A DNA stretch of 64,000 bases from Rhabditophanes sp. KR3021 (GCA_963281155.1 CAUJLY010000005.1:682001-746000); one strand, 5' to 3'. Shown: positions 21,811 through 35,859, counted from the stretch's first letter. Made by a program: numbers and translations. Notes: generated by a model from the sequence alone, not told the origin.

Positions 21811-24800
21811 GATGTTGAAAGGATGGGTAGTAGATATTTATGATGCTATATGTATTTATTTATATTTTACAACTAGTCTATGTGGACCGTACTAACCACT
21901 ACTAGATATATAATATATATTAATGCTTATGGCAATAAGAAACTATTCTCTTAGACCCAATACAATCTATAGACAAATTGTAGATTACCGCGTTCTATCA
22001 AATATTTTAATACAACAATTTGGTATTACTCAAAAAAGAAAGAGTTTATCTTACAATGCCTTTGTTTTTATTATCCACTATTTTTTAATAATAAGTAGGT
22101 TAAATAACGGGCTTAATAAAATAACAAATGTCACTTGTTCGGGGTGAATTCAAATATATTCTATATCTTATTATGTTATATGAATGTAATGGAGAACAAA
22201 AAATCTTTTCTGTCCACAAACTCAATTATTTTGATAAACCAAAAAAATTGCTAACAAAAATGTTTTTAAAAAGGGAGAAAAAGTTAAATAATGTTACAAA
22301 TGGAACAAATTTTTGTCTCCTTAGAAATGTTTGTGTTAGTATATAGATATATATAAATAAATATATCAGCTTGCCCCACAAACAAAATTTTGATGGTGAC
22401 GGCAAAAGAGTTAGGTGTAAAGGAAAAAGGAGATTATTAAAATATGTAAGAATGGCACAAATATACGACTGGGAATAAAGAAAGTATAAGGATATGTAAA
22501 AATGAAGAGTTGAGTATGTCGTTGAGATAGATCGAGCGTTGATGACAAGGTTGCTTTTTCGAATTTTAATGAATATTGCCACAATCTGAATAAATTTAAT
22601 CCATTTGATATTTGTATTGCATGTTTTCTTCTTATTTTTATCTATAATCAAAATATACTTTTCTCTATTATTAGCTCTGATGAGGACTTTTTTTACTTCA
22701 TATTATTTATTTTTAACAACTACCGCAAATGTTACATTAAATACACATCCAATCTCGATAAATAAATACATCTTAAAGTGGCAAATCTTATTTCCTGCAT
22801 CCAATCAGGCGCTAACACTTTTTCCCCTTACACCCAACAAAGCATCAATTTCCTTTATTTAGTGTGGGTATAAGTAAGAATAAAAGTATCAAAATGTTGC
22901 CCTAAAATACTACTTGCTACAATAAAAACTTCCTTAAAACTACGAGCCATAAACATTTGACTTGGAAATGAAAGCGTATCTCATTCACTTTTAACTATTG
23001 CGCAAATAAGTTGCACTACATACAAGACTATTGTCGTATTAGGAAATAACAAATAATCGTGGGTCATTTAATTTTTTTGTCAATTCATTTACTAATAACA
23101 AGCTTGACTTTTAACGGCCAAGCTAATTTGGAGGCAGTTTCAAATAAGGGCGTCATTAGTTGGTAGTTAGTTGCAGTGATAAAAATGTTGATTAAATTAT
23201 GTCTTAAGTTTTGCATATTAATGCAAGAAAGGACACATAGTATTCAATAAAATGTAGTTCTAATATATTTTGTTTGTTTCATGTCAAGAAGGAAACATAT
23301 ATTTCATTTTATTTCAGTTAAATTTCATTTATTAGAAATACTTCTTTATTCAAGTGCAGGAATAATAAAAAATGATAAATTGCTTGTAAATAAATAAGAA
23401 TATGACGGTGAAAGGAATCAAAATAGGCCTGAATTCTTGTTTACAACACTTAAATATATTGTAAATATATTATAAATATAAAATATTATATAAGAACGAA
23501 CGACACACACCATCTTTATAAATATTACCACCAAAAAATAGTAAGAGGAATGAATTTGAAGCAATTATAAACTGCCCAAATAATGAAGTTTTAAACACTT
23601 GGTTTTGGCAAAGTGGTTTCGTATCAATAAACAAGCATACATGTAGATTGAAATCTATCTCATCGTTCTATCATTTTCGGGACCTTAAAATGTTTAGCGA
23701 TAAAATGAAGTTTTAATGGCAAAATAAATAGACTACTAAATAAATTAGACAATAAAAGTGAGCTAACAATCACATTATTTGAGGGTTGTTTGTGGTTGGG
23801 ATAGAAAAAATAATGAGAGATGTAGGTAGTAGACCCATTACTTATTTTAAACTTTTAATAAAGTTAAACAATTATTATCATCATCCTCACAATACAACAC
23901 AATGTAAATAAATAATACAAATGGAAGTTTGGTGAATAAACGGTTTGACCAAACTTTCTTGGCATTAGGTTTTAAGTTATAGGACTAGGACAAAAAATAA
24001 TAGTTAATATATACAATTTGTTAGAGATTATCAAGACATCCGAGATGAAGCGGCAGCAGCCTTTTCCTATCAACATCCGGCTTTTCAAAACAAGTAATTT
24101 GATAAGAAACCTTTGGCCATTGATATAACGAAAAAGTTAAGGGGATTACATTAGAATAGACACACGGTGTCTTCAGTCACATATCAATGTAGTACATCTT
24201 CTTTGCACATTATTTTAATCAGTTCTCTCCTCAAGCAACGAACAAATCAAGTCTAACTAGTCCTGACATTTCACAACTCCAGACGTTAATATATTATGGA
24301 TTGGTAATGAGTCATTAAAAAATACCAGATCAGAATATTTTAGTATTTATTAAGTGGTCTCTTGCCATTTAAATAAGGGCCAATGAGGTTATGAACTTTC
24401 AGAAATACACAAACCACAAGATAAATAATTTCATTTGTCAGCATATATTACAAACTAATATTGTTCTCGTTTGCCGTATAAGTTTTAGAGCCCCCAACTA
24501 CATCCAACAACAAATTTTAAGAGACAGCAATAACATTGTGTTCAATTTATTTGTCAGATTGACACTGTATATAATTTGACAATTACACTGACGCCATCTT
24601 CGGTTCACTCATAGTTCTTTCCTTTTTATTAATGTTGGGACGAACAGTTCTGATGTAATTATTTTTACCCAAAACACTGCAGTTTTAATTTAAGAAACAA
24701 CCAGATGGCGTGCAAGTGTGGTAGTCTTGTGATTTTAGGGTAATTCAGGAAATTATTTATATATAACTACAAATAACAAAATTCTTTATTCAAGTATGGT

Positions 24801-24970
24801 TATGAGGGTACAAAAAACTTATATAGTCTTCTCTTTCAGTCCCATTTATTACTATTTATATAGTCTTTATATTGCCACTTTTATTTAAGAACAGCTTCAT
24901 TTGATTAAATTTGGAAGAAGCTCAACCATTCATAAAAAACAAAAAGGAATAACCCTTTCTCCAGTTAAAT
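21811..24970. other. 3.2-kb AT-rich intergenic region
   Basis: No supported gene on either strand. Open frames at 21923-22862 are low-complexity and mutually overlapping. It presumably contains the promoter of the stomatin gene (left end, reading leftwards) and the 3' UTR of the TBH gene (right end). Confidence 0.45.
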
Positions 24971-26713
24971 TTAATCATTTAAACGTAGACATTCGTAGTT
25001 GCTGACAACCTTTGAATAAATGCCAACATGATTAGTTCTTGGTTTGGGTAGATTGGACCAGTCAACATCCTTAGACACTTCTTTGCCATCATGGGCCAGA
25101 CAATGCATATTTAAGTTGGCAACGGCGTATAATTCTAATAAATCATTAAATGTATTCGTACTTTTTGGGAGCATCTCATATTTGGTATGGATGGAGAGAG
25201 AATGGCTTTCCTGTATGCCGTTAGCTTCGAAAAATCCAGTCAGGCTTGAGTTGGAGACGGCGCTTTTGCACACTTCAATTTCACTTTCGGGGTAGTAGTG
25301 CACGTAGTTGACACACATCTCATCTTCGATTCCGTAGCCGCCGAATACGTATTCGGTGTGGTTTCGAGTGTCGTAGACACATGTTGTTGCCAAGTAATCT
25401 CCTTTTTTGACATGAATTGTGTTCTTGAGGCGTGTGATTAGCTGCCAGTGAGGGGAATAATGGTCAGCTCTGTTTACTTCTCCTATCTTGCGACCATCTC
25501 GGAAGTGGGAGGTGAATAATTTGCGTCCTGTCAGGTGGGCATGCATCTGTGTTGCGAAAAGGTAAATTCCGCCAGGTGGAAAGTAACTTGTACATTCCGG
25601 GGCACAATAACCGGTTATTGGGAAGTCAGGCTGGTGGGGTGGAATTGAATTGGCGTCGCCGTAAATTAACCCTAATTCCATGATAGCTGCATCGAATTGA
25701 CGAAGTTTGTCTGTGTAAGTGATGACGATTCCTGAACTGTCACGGACTCCCTGACTTTCGGCCTCATTGTTGTAGTGAATTTCGACCATAATATAAGAAG
25801 GGAAGTTGGGTCCTCCAAAAACAGCTCCAGCTTCTTCTGGGTACTCGAGAGGAGCGGCTCCTAAAGCCCATGCACCAATCACTTTCGAACATTTCCTTGA
25901 CTCAATCGGTCTTTTTCTGGATGTGCATGAACCTTCGTAATCTAATTTGGAATCAGGTGTTGAACCGATGCAAGTAAAAACTTCCATATGATGAACTAAA
26001 TGTTCATTTCCCTTAGTCACCTTTGCTTTGAATTCGATCATGTGATGCTTGGTCGCCAAAATTGAATCATCAATCTTTGAAACTATACATCTATAGGACG
26101 TAACCTTTTTTGGTATCACTGCGTCATGTGCTCCAAAGAATATTTCCTGCTCATTTGGTGAATCAACAACACGTTTAGGTATTTGATCGTTTAGAATTTT
26201 GCCAAACAAAAGACCTTTATAAGCAGCTTGTTCCATATTGATGGCTTCAGTCTCAAAGAATGCGACGATGAATTGAGACTGACCAAGGTCGATGGCGTAG
26301 TCTCGAGGATCACAGGTCACAAAGTCTCTTTCGAAATAAAACCAATCTTCATTAAACTTTCTAAAATTGATACAATCTTGCTGAAGATCTTCATTTAAAT
26401 ATAAATCATTGTCAATAGAACCATCTAAAACCTTATTTCCTGTCACCAAACAATAATCAGAATTTTTAAACTCTCCGTGATCTGAAAATCCAACCAAAAC
26501 AGAAGAAAAGGCAATATGCGCCGGCTTATGAACAATAAACTGAACCATCTGCTTTTCCCAATCAACTTTCCATCGCATCATGAAATGGTAATCCTTAAAG
26601 AAAGTTTCAACCATAAAGGGAAACGATTCAACATCATTAGTCTTGAAAAACCTTTGTTGCCCACTTCCAAAAAGACCTACCAAAACCAGGAAAAATAAAA
26701 AGAAATTAGCCAT
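24971..26713 (-). CDS. tbh-1: Tyramine beta-hydroxylase (DBH/PHM copper monooxygenase family), intronless
   Basis: The product is 580 aa. It has a signal peptide (MANFFLFFLVLVGLFGSG), an N-terminal DOMON domain (about 30-155), then the two copper type II ascorbate-dependent monooxygenase domains. Copper ligands are visible: His241-His242 in LVHHMEVF and His313 in EIHYNN for the CuH site, and His391/His393 in QMHAHLTGRK plus Met466 in EDEMCVNYVHYYPE for CuM. The wording of the last motif is nearly that of DBH/TBH. In nematodes this enzyme converts tyramine to octopamine in neurosecretory vesicles, and one TBH is usual, so tbh-1 is the likely orthologue; dopamine hydroxylation is an alternative. 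The whole gene is one exon, whereas family members normally have several introns. Confidence 0.9.
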   Translation of the reverse strand: MANFFLFFLVLVGLFGSGQQRFFKTNDVESFPFMVETFFKDYHFMMRWKVDWEKQMVQFIVHKPAHIAFSSVLVGFSDHGEFKNSDYCLVTGNKVLDGSIDNDLYLNEDLQQDCINFRKFNEDWFYFERDFVTCDPRDYAIDLGQSQFIVAFFETEAINMEQAAYKGLLFGKILNDQIPKRVVDSPNEQEIFFGAHDAVIPKKVTSYRCIVSKIDDSILATKHHMIEFKAKVTKGNEHLVHHMEVFTCIGSTPDSKLDYEGSCTSRKRPIESRKCSKVIGAWALGAAPLEYPEEAGAVFGGPNFPSYIMVEIHYNNEAESQGVRDSSGIVITYTDKLRQFDAAIMELGLIYGDANSIPPHQPDFPITGYCAPECTSYFPPGGIYLFATQMHAHLTGRKLFTSHFRDGRKIGEVNRADHYSPHWQLITRLKNTIHVKKGDYLATTCVYDTRNHTEYVFGGYGIEDEMCVNYVHYYPESEIEVCKSAVSNSSLTGFFEANGIQESHSLSIHTKYEMLPKSTNTFNDLLELYAVANLNMHCLAHDGKEVSKDVDWSNLPKPRTNHVGIYSKVVSNYECLRLND

Positions 26714-29700
26714 GTAGTCGAGGTTACAAATGTTTGGTGAACTTTTAAATTATGCCAGTATTTATTCATATTTTCAGAAATTAACAAATCTACTTTATCC
26801 TGTCATAAACAGACACGCAAATATTATCTTTATAATTAGATAAAGTCTTGTTTTTGACGTTAGTGGCTTCTAAATTTGTGGCAAACGACAGGACTGTACT
26901 CTTTATGGGAATGATGTAAAATGTTGTCATTTTTTGACATTTCAATAAATGGAAAAGATGGATTTTTGTTGTTTGAATTGTTTGATCTGCTAATATGATG
27001 TCACCATTGGTAGGCACTTACGAAACTTTGCCTTACAAAACTTACCCTTGATCGAAACTTAATATCTACCGAAAACTTAAAAATAATCACAAACTCACTC
27101 CTAATTACAAACTTAGCCTTTACCAAAAACAAATTACCCTAATTCGGGATTGATATAAATGCAAAGTACAACCGTAAATCCTACATTTTGTCATATGTAT
27201 ATGACTATAAGTTGACCTCGATTATGAAGTAGATTTTTTTGCACATAAACCAGTTTTCAATTAAAACTTTTTGATATAAATATTGGATGTAGATATCTGT
27301 CATGACTTGATTTGTCTTGGTGTGTCAGTTCGAGACTTTTGGTAAATAATAATAAAGGCAATAAACAATTTAAAATTTTCCTCGTCCATGGTTTCCAAAA
27401 ATTGGAGCAACTTAAAATAAAAGAAGGTTTAATTGGATTTTTAAAACCAAAAACCATCCACAATGCACATCCAAAAATCGTTTATCTTCTTCTTTCTTTA
27501 AAGCCAAATAATTACGTAACCCCATCGTCCGGTGTTATTTAGAAAACCAGTTTTTACTTCTCAAAATCTCACTCTCCCGAGATGTCTTTTTTAAATTTAT
27601 CTTTTTTGGTTAAAGTTTATCAACAACAAGTAAATACGATAATACAATATTTATACCTATGACACAAAAGAACAACATAAATGCACACACATCAAGGTGC
27701 TCCTTTTTTGTAGTCATGATTGACCTCGTCTCTTTTTCCTTGAAAGTTTATTTATTTTGGTTTACCAAATTGAATGGTACCAAGTTACTCCTTCCCTCAA
27801 TTTGGATTCCTTTTCTGAAGGAGGTTATTCACAAACACACACCGATTTATTAATATACACCTACATACATTTATTTTCTTTATTCCTAATTACATTCCCT
27901 TATTAAGGTCTTTTCCCAACAATATCCATCTCTGGTACCAGCTGTAGCATTACTAACATCTTTACTTTACCAAACATATTGGCCTTCACCTGATTTTTGA
28001 TTGTTTATTTTACATGGAAAAAAAATTGATATACCTTTAAATATAAATAATTTTGATACTTTTTTTCCACTAAGTTCAATTTCTATCTCCACGTCGCGTT
28101 CCACAAAATCAATCATCAACCAATGCATAAGTAAGTATCAAAATAAAAAATGGATCAGAATATTTATTTCTTATCAAAATAATTTAAAAAGTCTATCGGA
28201 ACCTATGGACACCAGAAACAAATGATAATCAGCACATTTTTGTGTTATCATTAAATTTTGATGATAGGAAGTTTGTGTTTATTAGCCATGTAAAAATAGG
28301 TGTAGGTGATTTTTACACACAAGTTCAAAGTAGCTTCAGCAAATCAATTTTATTTGCCATGCTTCATTACATTTTTTGAAAGTTGTAACTTTATATCATT
28401 ACTCTCGCCTTCAAAGATTAATCCTATCTATCATCAAGTATAAGGTCAAAGGTAAAAGTGTAAGCTTGTATCATTGTAGAGTCTTTTTTCTGTTAATAAT
28501 TCGTTGTTGTATTTATGTACCAATTTGATTCGTTTCCGATTTAAAGCTTACTTTCAATCTCTACGCAATTGCAATGGAATCATTGTTATAATAGATGAAG
28601 TAACCTATGCACTACTAGCACATCATATCATCTCTCGAAAAGTCTTGCTTAAAATATCTAGTTTTCCCGTTACCAATACAATTTTTTATGCTAACAATCA
28701 TGTTTGTTCAAATAATTGGTATCGCCGTTTGCTGCTAAAATTAATTAACTTTTTGTTTCAATTTCCATTTTTTTTGTTAATATCAAAAATGTGTAGTTTG
28801 CCAGGCCACGAGATTGCTCACACCAACAATTATAACCTACTTATTAATTGTATGCAAATGGGACTATTATGGAGACTTACCATCACATTATCAAACAAAA
28901 AAATACTAAGACCAAATATAAATCTTTAAATAATTTTTTAATATTTACCTTCATATCATGTTTCTATTAGATGTATCTATTCAACAACCACGTTAAAAAA
29001 CCCATTTCCTATATTTACACTAGCTTCCTTTTCACCGAATAACCAACTTTTTGCAATATCAAAAAAATCCCCCTAAATTCCAGACTTTATTTGTTCTCCA
29101 AAATTAACTTTTCAACAAATAAAGAAGATACCACAAAAAAGCTTTAAATCAGGAAGTATAAGCTCCAACCCCGAAAAAAGAGAGAAATGTGTGCGTATCG
29201 TGTAGGTTAAATTTAAAAATCAAAATCTACAAATAGATCTTCTATTGCAACAACTTTTTTTGATATGAAAAGAGAATCAAACAAAAATATTATAAATTTA
29301 TTCTTAGCTTTCCGTTAATTTTTGTTAAATAGATGTATTGTCAAATATTGAATCAAGTTGTGTCTGTGTGCAAGGCAGAAAGTTCAATCAAAAACTGATA
29401 ATGTATTGAAATTGATGACAGTATGGATAATGCTGAATTGAACTTGATGATAGTATGTTTCATTTTGAATTGAACTTGATGGTAGTATAGAATTTTTAAG
29501 CTTTAAAAATTTCTTTTGAGTGCACATCAATACAAGGTAGGAATAATTACGTTGAAGATGAAACCCGTTGTCGGGATGCGCTTATGCAATATAGTGTAAT
29601 TATATCTCCATCTTGTTTTTTGAATTAACACCGTGTCAAGGCGAAGGTCAACTTTATGGTTGTTGCAACCTCCTCGAGACTATAAACATGCATAACTAAT

Positions 29701-32700
29701 ACCTTGTTGCCAAGCTTCAAAAGACGTAATCAAGGAAAAATTCCATCCTTATCACAAAAAAGAAAATAGTATTGAATTTATTTGACAAAAAAGCCAGTTT
29801 TACCACCACATTTAGCTCACCCTTTTGACGAAAAAGGTTATAGTTGAAATGTCAAAAGCTTCAACTTACTATTTCCAGTTTTGACTTTATATGATGTTAT
29901 TTCTCGATCAGTCTCCACCTGACACAGGACTGTATTAATATATGTATATATCAAATTTAAATACAGAAGAACTTTGGCGCTTCTGTGTCTATCTATTTTT
30001 TATTTAAATTAATTATCTTCGAAGGTACACAAAACGGGTTTAAACCCAATTATCCAATCGCTCACCTTTTATGTTTTTTGGTGTTTTTGTTACCAAATCT
30101 ATTGTTTTGTATCTTCTTAGTCAGTGTAATGTAAGGTAATGGTGATTCAGTTTATGTTTCTGGAAAAGAAATGATGTAATATGATTCCATTTGATTGAAT
30201 AGAAACATTTCTAAATGTTCTGACACCTTTTGAGATGTATTGTTGCCTCCAAAACAGAAGTGGTAGAAGCGCATTTAGCAGTAATGTTCCACTTCAGGCA
30301 CCCACAACCCTTCGTTGCGGTGACACGTTGTTTAAGGGAAAAAAAGTTGAAAAGAATCATTTTGTGTCAATTCACTACCGGCTTCATCTCCTTTTCTCGT
30401 TGCCAATTTAACCTATACACTTTTTAACCCCACTTACTCATTTTCTGACTTCATCTACGCCCCTGGTAATATCTTTTTCTCGCATATACCAATATTCAGA
30501 CGCAATCTTCAAAACCGGATTTGTCGGGACTTGCCTCTAACCCTAAACACATACATATACACGTCTTTTTCTATCTTTTGCTCAATACTTTTCCCGTCAT
30601 CGTCATTTAAATGAATACCTATGTAAGTATTTCCAATTTATTTTCATACATACATTCACCGGAACATTAAACTTTCTACGCTTTTTCCAAGACTTTTTAG
30701 AAGAATCTTTTATTTTTAATAATTTTTCCTACCCTTTTAAAACAATGTCATAATGACAATTAAAAACAGGAAATATTAAAAAATACTAGCTTAAAAGATT
30801 ATCCTTCCTTTGTAGGTTAGTTAGGGGTAATCTTTGAACGCACGTTTTTTGATTGCTCTATTAATAAATGAAGACAATTAATTAGATGGCCGTGATTCAT
30901 CAGATAATTTGCATCCAAAACAAACATGTCTTTGTGGGGGTAACCTTTAAACGCCACCATCCTTTTGTTTTAGTCCCTGTTCGAAGTTTATTTTAATCAG
31001 CATTTGCCAAACTCTACATCCCCACACCTTTCCAGCCTCTGTTCTTATTTAGATTTCCTTGTTACTAAATCACCTGCTTCTGCTCCACAAATTCCACCCC
31101 TCTTTCACCATCAAGGGGCACCGCCTGAATTGGTCTTATCTAATATATAGGATGATGATAATTGTCATTCTAATCATATTTAGAACCGGTTTTGGTGCGA
31201 GGTTGCGCAATCCGCTCTTGTTATAACAAAAATTATATCATATTATATTGTGTCATTCGGTTACGTAAACTTTAACTACTACCTCGTCAGCTCAAGAGAA
31301 ACAAATATATTGTGTATATTTATAAATATCTATTTACATATATCTTTGGGTTTCTTTCCAATACTGTCTCGATTTTTGTTTGTTCTTGACTTTTATTATA
31401 TTATTAAATTAAAAATTACAACGCAAAGGAAAGGGAAGAAGATTTTGAAGCAACAAAAGAAACTCTTCAACCTATTTAAACGTATAGTGTAGGTAGTGTA
31501 ATATAGAGTCAGATAGTAGCTTCAAGTTGTGGTTTCGTCAAACGTCAAAATAAATATATTGTACGTGTTTGTGTGATGGTTGGTTTGACCTCAAAACAAG
31601 TTTGTGTCAAAGGGTAACTAGTATGAAATAAATATCACAAATAAACAGCAGTTCAAATTTAATATACTCGAGGGTATCGCCCTGTCCCAAACCTTAATTA
31701 ATTACCTCCGCCATTACTTTTCAACTTTCCATAATACCTCTTTCCTACAAGAAGCAACAATGAGATGATCTAGTTGGTTGGGTACACAAAATAGCTTCTT
31801 TGGTGTAAGGTTAATGACTCCATCGCAGAGGTTACAATGTCTCTGATTCGCATCAAACCGGTTTTTGGATGGTACAAAGGATGGTGATGAGTGTCGATGA
31901 TGACTATTACTACTAAAATACTACCACTATAATACCACCACTGATCATCTCTTCTTCTTGTTCTAGGCGTACCTCTTTCAGGGTCGTTCAAGACGACTTG
32001 TCGGTGAATTTTATACTAAATGCATATATGTGCAAATGCATAGGAATGTTTTTGGTGCGTGTTGTCTCGTCCCCAACATTTCTCCGTGACTGGCACCACT
32101 CCAGGCCGCTCAATTTTTATTCACCTTTAATTTGTACATGAATAATATAGTGTTCATTTCTGGTTCTCCATAACATTATTCTGAACTCTCCTTTAAAACT
32201 CTCTTTTGATGTATATTTTTGGTCAAGAATAACAAATATTTAAGGCATCATTCAAGAATACTTTATTTACTTTTTTATTTACCTTTATGCATCTTTGATT
32301 CATCCCCACAATGATAGACTTTCTTCAAAACCCGCTTCCAAAGATAACATTTTTAATTGGAAGATAAAAAGGTAACTTTTTTATATTTTCTAGTCTTATC
32401 TCTTAAAAAATCCTTCCATCAAACATTTACTGTTAAATAGTAAAAATTGTGTATATTATACGGATTCGAGTCAAGAAATACTTGCAGTTGATTAGTTATC
32501 ACAGGAACTATCACCTTTGCTCGTTAAGTATCCCTTTGTAGTTCGATAAAAATAGAAGGGCCTCGTTTTTTGATTGCGATATTTGCAAAATGACGATATT
32601 TTACACTGCCAATTTGATTGAACTATACCAGGCTTATCTTTGTCCCGTTCACACGTCTTTTGATATTACCTTTTTTTGTATTTGTAATTATGAAATGGCC

Positions 32701-32809
32701 TGATCACTTAATTACATCCTTTTAATTGCAGAAATATATACTCAAAAATTTAAATTCAGCTTATTATTTCTATTCATTTCATCTAACTAAATAAGAACCA
32801 AATATTGCA
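26714..32809. other. 6.1-kb intergenic region upstream of the IRF2BP gene
   Basis: No convincing gene. Weak coding-like stretches are a minus-strand frame at 26790-27017 without ATG and a plus-strand segment near 29541-29627 (NNYVEDETRCRDALMQYSV). Repeated GAACTTGATG.TAGTAT words occur near 29405-29490. The rest is AT-rich with several ORF-sized but low-complexity frames. It probably includes regulatory DNA for the genes on both sides. Confidence 0.4.
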
Positions 32810-34289
32810 ATGATGTCCTCCGTAGCTAGTTCAGCTGCGGTGTCACTCCAAAGGCCGACTCCATCTCTTTCTACTCCTGTTGCCGTTAATGTGAATGGGC
32901 ATTTAGGATCCAATCAAAGTCATTTATTTGCGAAAGTTAATTGTTTTTTGTGTGATTTGCCTAGAATGCCTTGGACGATGGTTCGAGACTATGGGGAGTC
33001 TGTTTGTAGAGGTTGCGCCAACTTTGAAGGTGTTGACAAAATTCAGCAAACCATTGAAGCCGTCAGGCACATGAAAAGAATGCATGCTGCGATGATGGCT
33101 TTTGATACTCCGTCCCCTACAGCTGGCGTCACTCTATCAAAACCTAAAGATAACCTTTCAATTAATAATCAAGCAAACGGCGGGGCCAATCCTCCTGGCC
33201 GATTCTCACCACCAGTTGCAACAGCCACTCGAACTCCCTCGTCACTGGGAGCTCTTCCCACCCTAAATAACCCCGCCATTCCTTCCCAAGCTTTAACTGC
33301 CGGCGTCTCAATACCCTTCTCACACCTTACTCAATTAACAGAAGCTTTAGCTCAACAACAGCAGCAGAGAAATATGGCAGCAGCTGCCGTTTCCAGATCA
33401 AACCCCTTCACGGCTTTTGACAACTTTGACCAATTCAGTCAACTTCGTTCCTTCCCAAGTCTTCTCCACCAAAATACAGCTCAAAATGGGTTCAGCTTGG
33501 TCCCAGGACTGTCTACAGCAAACTTGCATCCGAGTTTGTTTAATCCAAATATGACAACCACCTTGACATCACTCACCAATACTAACAGCCTCAAAAGAGA
33601 AAGAACAGATGATGATTTTAAAATGGATAATTTCGCATCTAAACTTCAAAGAGGTAGGTCATACTTTAGACAAACAAATAATAAATTAATTTTAGGAGAA
33701 AATAATAATAATACAAATTCTTGTCTCCCCAACATCAACAAACTCCCCAGATCAAAATATTTTCAATGCTTCAGTTGCTTCTGCTATGCTCCAAGTTCAG
33801 GCTTCAAACGAAGCCATCAGAAGGCAAAGGTCCCAAACACATAATAATCCAAGCAATGTACCAAATGCCGAAAGAGTCCTTAGATGTACTTTATGTCAGC
33901 AAAGACTCGAGGACACTCATTTCGTCCAATGTCCATCTGAATTAGCTCACAAATTCTGCTTCCCTTGCTCGCGCCAAGCAATTAAAACAAACTTTGCTAG
34001 TGCCGAAGTATATTGCCCATCAGGCCAAAAATGTCCTCTAGCCAATAATTCTGTCCCATGGACCTTCATGCCCAACGAAATAGGCACTATCCTGGGCGAA
34101 GACTATGAATCCTTCAAAAAAGACAGAGAAAATGCCACCAAAAAAGAAGTAGTCACCTCTACCTCCATCCTAACCAACAAAACTGAAAATGAAAGACAAA
34201 CTCCAACATCTACTACTACTGGACTGGGAAACAGTTCCGACCTACTCACGTCAACAGTTAATCAGGGTGTCGTTGCTGGGGTTGTTTAA
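32810..34289 (+). CDS. IRF2BP-family transcriptional co-regulator (N-terminal zinc finger plus C-terminal RING)
   Basis: The exons are 32810-33653 and 33751-34289 (97-bp GT-AG intron, phase 1), giving 460 aa. The N-terminal C4 zinc finger uses Cys45, Cys48, Cys66 and Cys69 ([14 protein letters not shown]...CRGC), followed by HMKRMH, as in IRF2BP1/2/L. A long low-complexity Ser/Thr/Pro/Gln linker (about 90-280) is followed by the family's atypical RING from about 327 ([19 protein letters not shown]...HKFCFPCSR...CPSGQKCPL...WTFMPNEI). Vertebrate relatives are nuclear co-repressors that interact through the RING. The splice restores [11 protein letters not shown]; read-through would replace the RING frame, so the intron is well supported. 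Large gene-free flanks fit a regulatory gene. Confidence 0.88.
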
Positions 34290-35789
34290 TGAAAAAAAAA
34301 TTAAAAATGGATTACATGCATTAAAATTTCGATCTCATCAAATGCCGTTGGTGGAGGCGTTTCTTTTTATATCATATCATTTTTTTCCATCTATTATAAA
34401 GTGTTATTAAGATTTCGAAAGCGTGTATTTATTTGTAGGAAGTGGTTAATAATTTGCAAACAATAAATGTTGTTAATAAATATAAGTTTATGCATATTTT
34501 AGATTGCCATAGAAATATATCATTGACGTAAAGCAGTAAATAATGGTTGTTCTTGCATATTAGATTAACATTTAAAGTAGTAAATAGCAATTTACAATTT
34601 TAAAATCATGAAGCTATTTTTGAACACGTTACTTTAGTATGACTAAAGGGATCACGGCATTTATAAAGCGATGGCACTTCAAATCAACACATTTATTCTA
34701 TCTCTCCGTTATTTGAAACGTCATAATTAAGAGGCTTGCTTATTGTCCAAGTGAATGAAAATGTATGTAGATTATACACATAGATGCCTTTTAAACAAAT
34801 ACAAATTTTAATCTAAAATTGTATAAAAATGTATAAAGATTTTTTCCTGATAAGCAACAGCGTTTCATTACTAAGTGTCTATGTCCATTTTTAGTTTCGA
34901 ACAATTGCAAGGGTTGTGTTTAAAAAAACATTTTCATTTGGATTGTTCCAATTGCTGCTAAAATATATGAAGCAGATGTCCACTTTCAAAACCTGACACC
35001 CTACGTGAATCATATTTTAATTACAATATAAAATGTCATTTATTAATTTTTAATTCTACTTCTTTATTTGAGAAAAATGATCAACCTTCTAAAATTAAGA
35101 ATACACCTTTCCTAAATACGATATTAACTACTCGAGCTTTGAACAGGTAAATGCAATTGTTAGATGTTATAATTGGGCATTCAGAAGAGTTTTAAATAAT
35201 ATATGACTTTATATACCAAGTAGTTAACTAATTCAATTGTTCAGGGTAAATAAAGACATTTTACTAAAGTACATATTATCTAAGGTATTGAGCATGTAAA
35301 TGTATTATTTGAGTAATATTGATAGTTGGATTAAATGACGCGCCATATTAGGCCACTTAAATAGATGGTCAACTTTTTGTTGGTTTGACAATAATAGTGA
35401 AAATGTTATCCAACTTACAATACATACTAATAGGAATATGATACTGGATAAAGTTGGAGGTTGGTTTTTTGCATTAGTAGATTAGATGTTACGTCGTCTT
35501 AGTTGTTATGGCCAATATTGATGATTCATAAACAATACTTCTAGCTTTTAAATATAGAACATTAATAAGTATAAGATAATAGATTTTTAAATTGGCGATT
35601 GTTTACAAGAAAGCAACAAATGATGTCAATTAGTCCTAATACCAACTTAAATAGATTTATTCATACGTACTTGTGATTAAATTGCTTGAAACCATCAATC
35701 TAAAGATCTATGCTCCAATTGCTCTGAATATGCTAATCAATGTTATGTTGCAATCTATATGGATATGAAAAGGGCAGTCCAAGATAGAC
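34290..35789. other. 1.5-kb AT-rich spacer
   Basis: The left part is the 3' UTR region of the IRF2BP gene (AATAAA-like motifs at about 34460-34480). No coding or RNA gene is seen in the rest. Confidence 0.4.
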
Positions 35790-35796
35790 TATATAA
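35790..35796 (+). promoter_or_regulatory. TATA box of the TFIIS-N protein gene
   Basis: TATATAA lies 64 bp upstream of the end-to-end ATG at 35860, almost the same spacing as in the MSP gene promoter. Confidence 0.5.
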
Positions 35797-35859
35797 GGAG
35801 ATCATACAATTAGTAAAATCATCCTAGCCTAACTTGCTCATTTCACATTAATTGTAATA

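Noticed and set aside
22128..22862. Overlapping open frames on both strands
   Set aside because: AT-driven Phe/Ile/Asn/Lys/Leu-rich translations that overlap one another; no motif.
26790..27017. Minus-strand frame upstream of the TBH gene
   Set aside because: Somewhat protein-like, but it begins with GTG, has no clear acceptor or donor, and lies where the TBH promoter is expected.
31770..31991. Minus-strand frame of 73 codons
   Set aside because: No domain, no promoter or splice signals, and composition fits chance.
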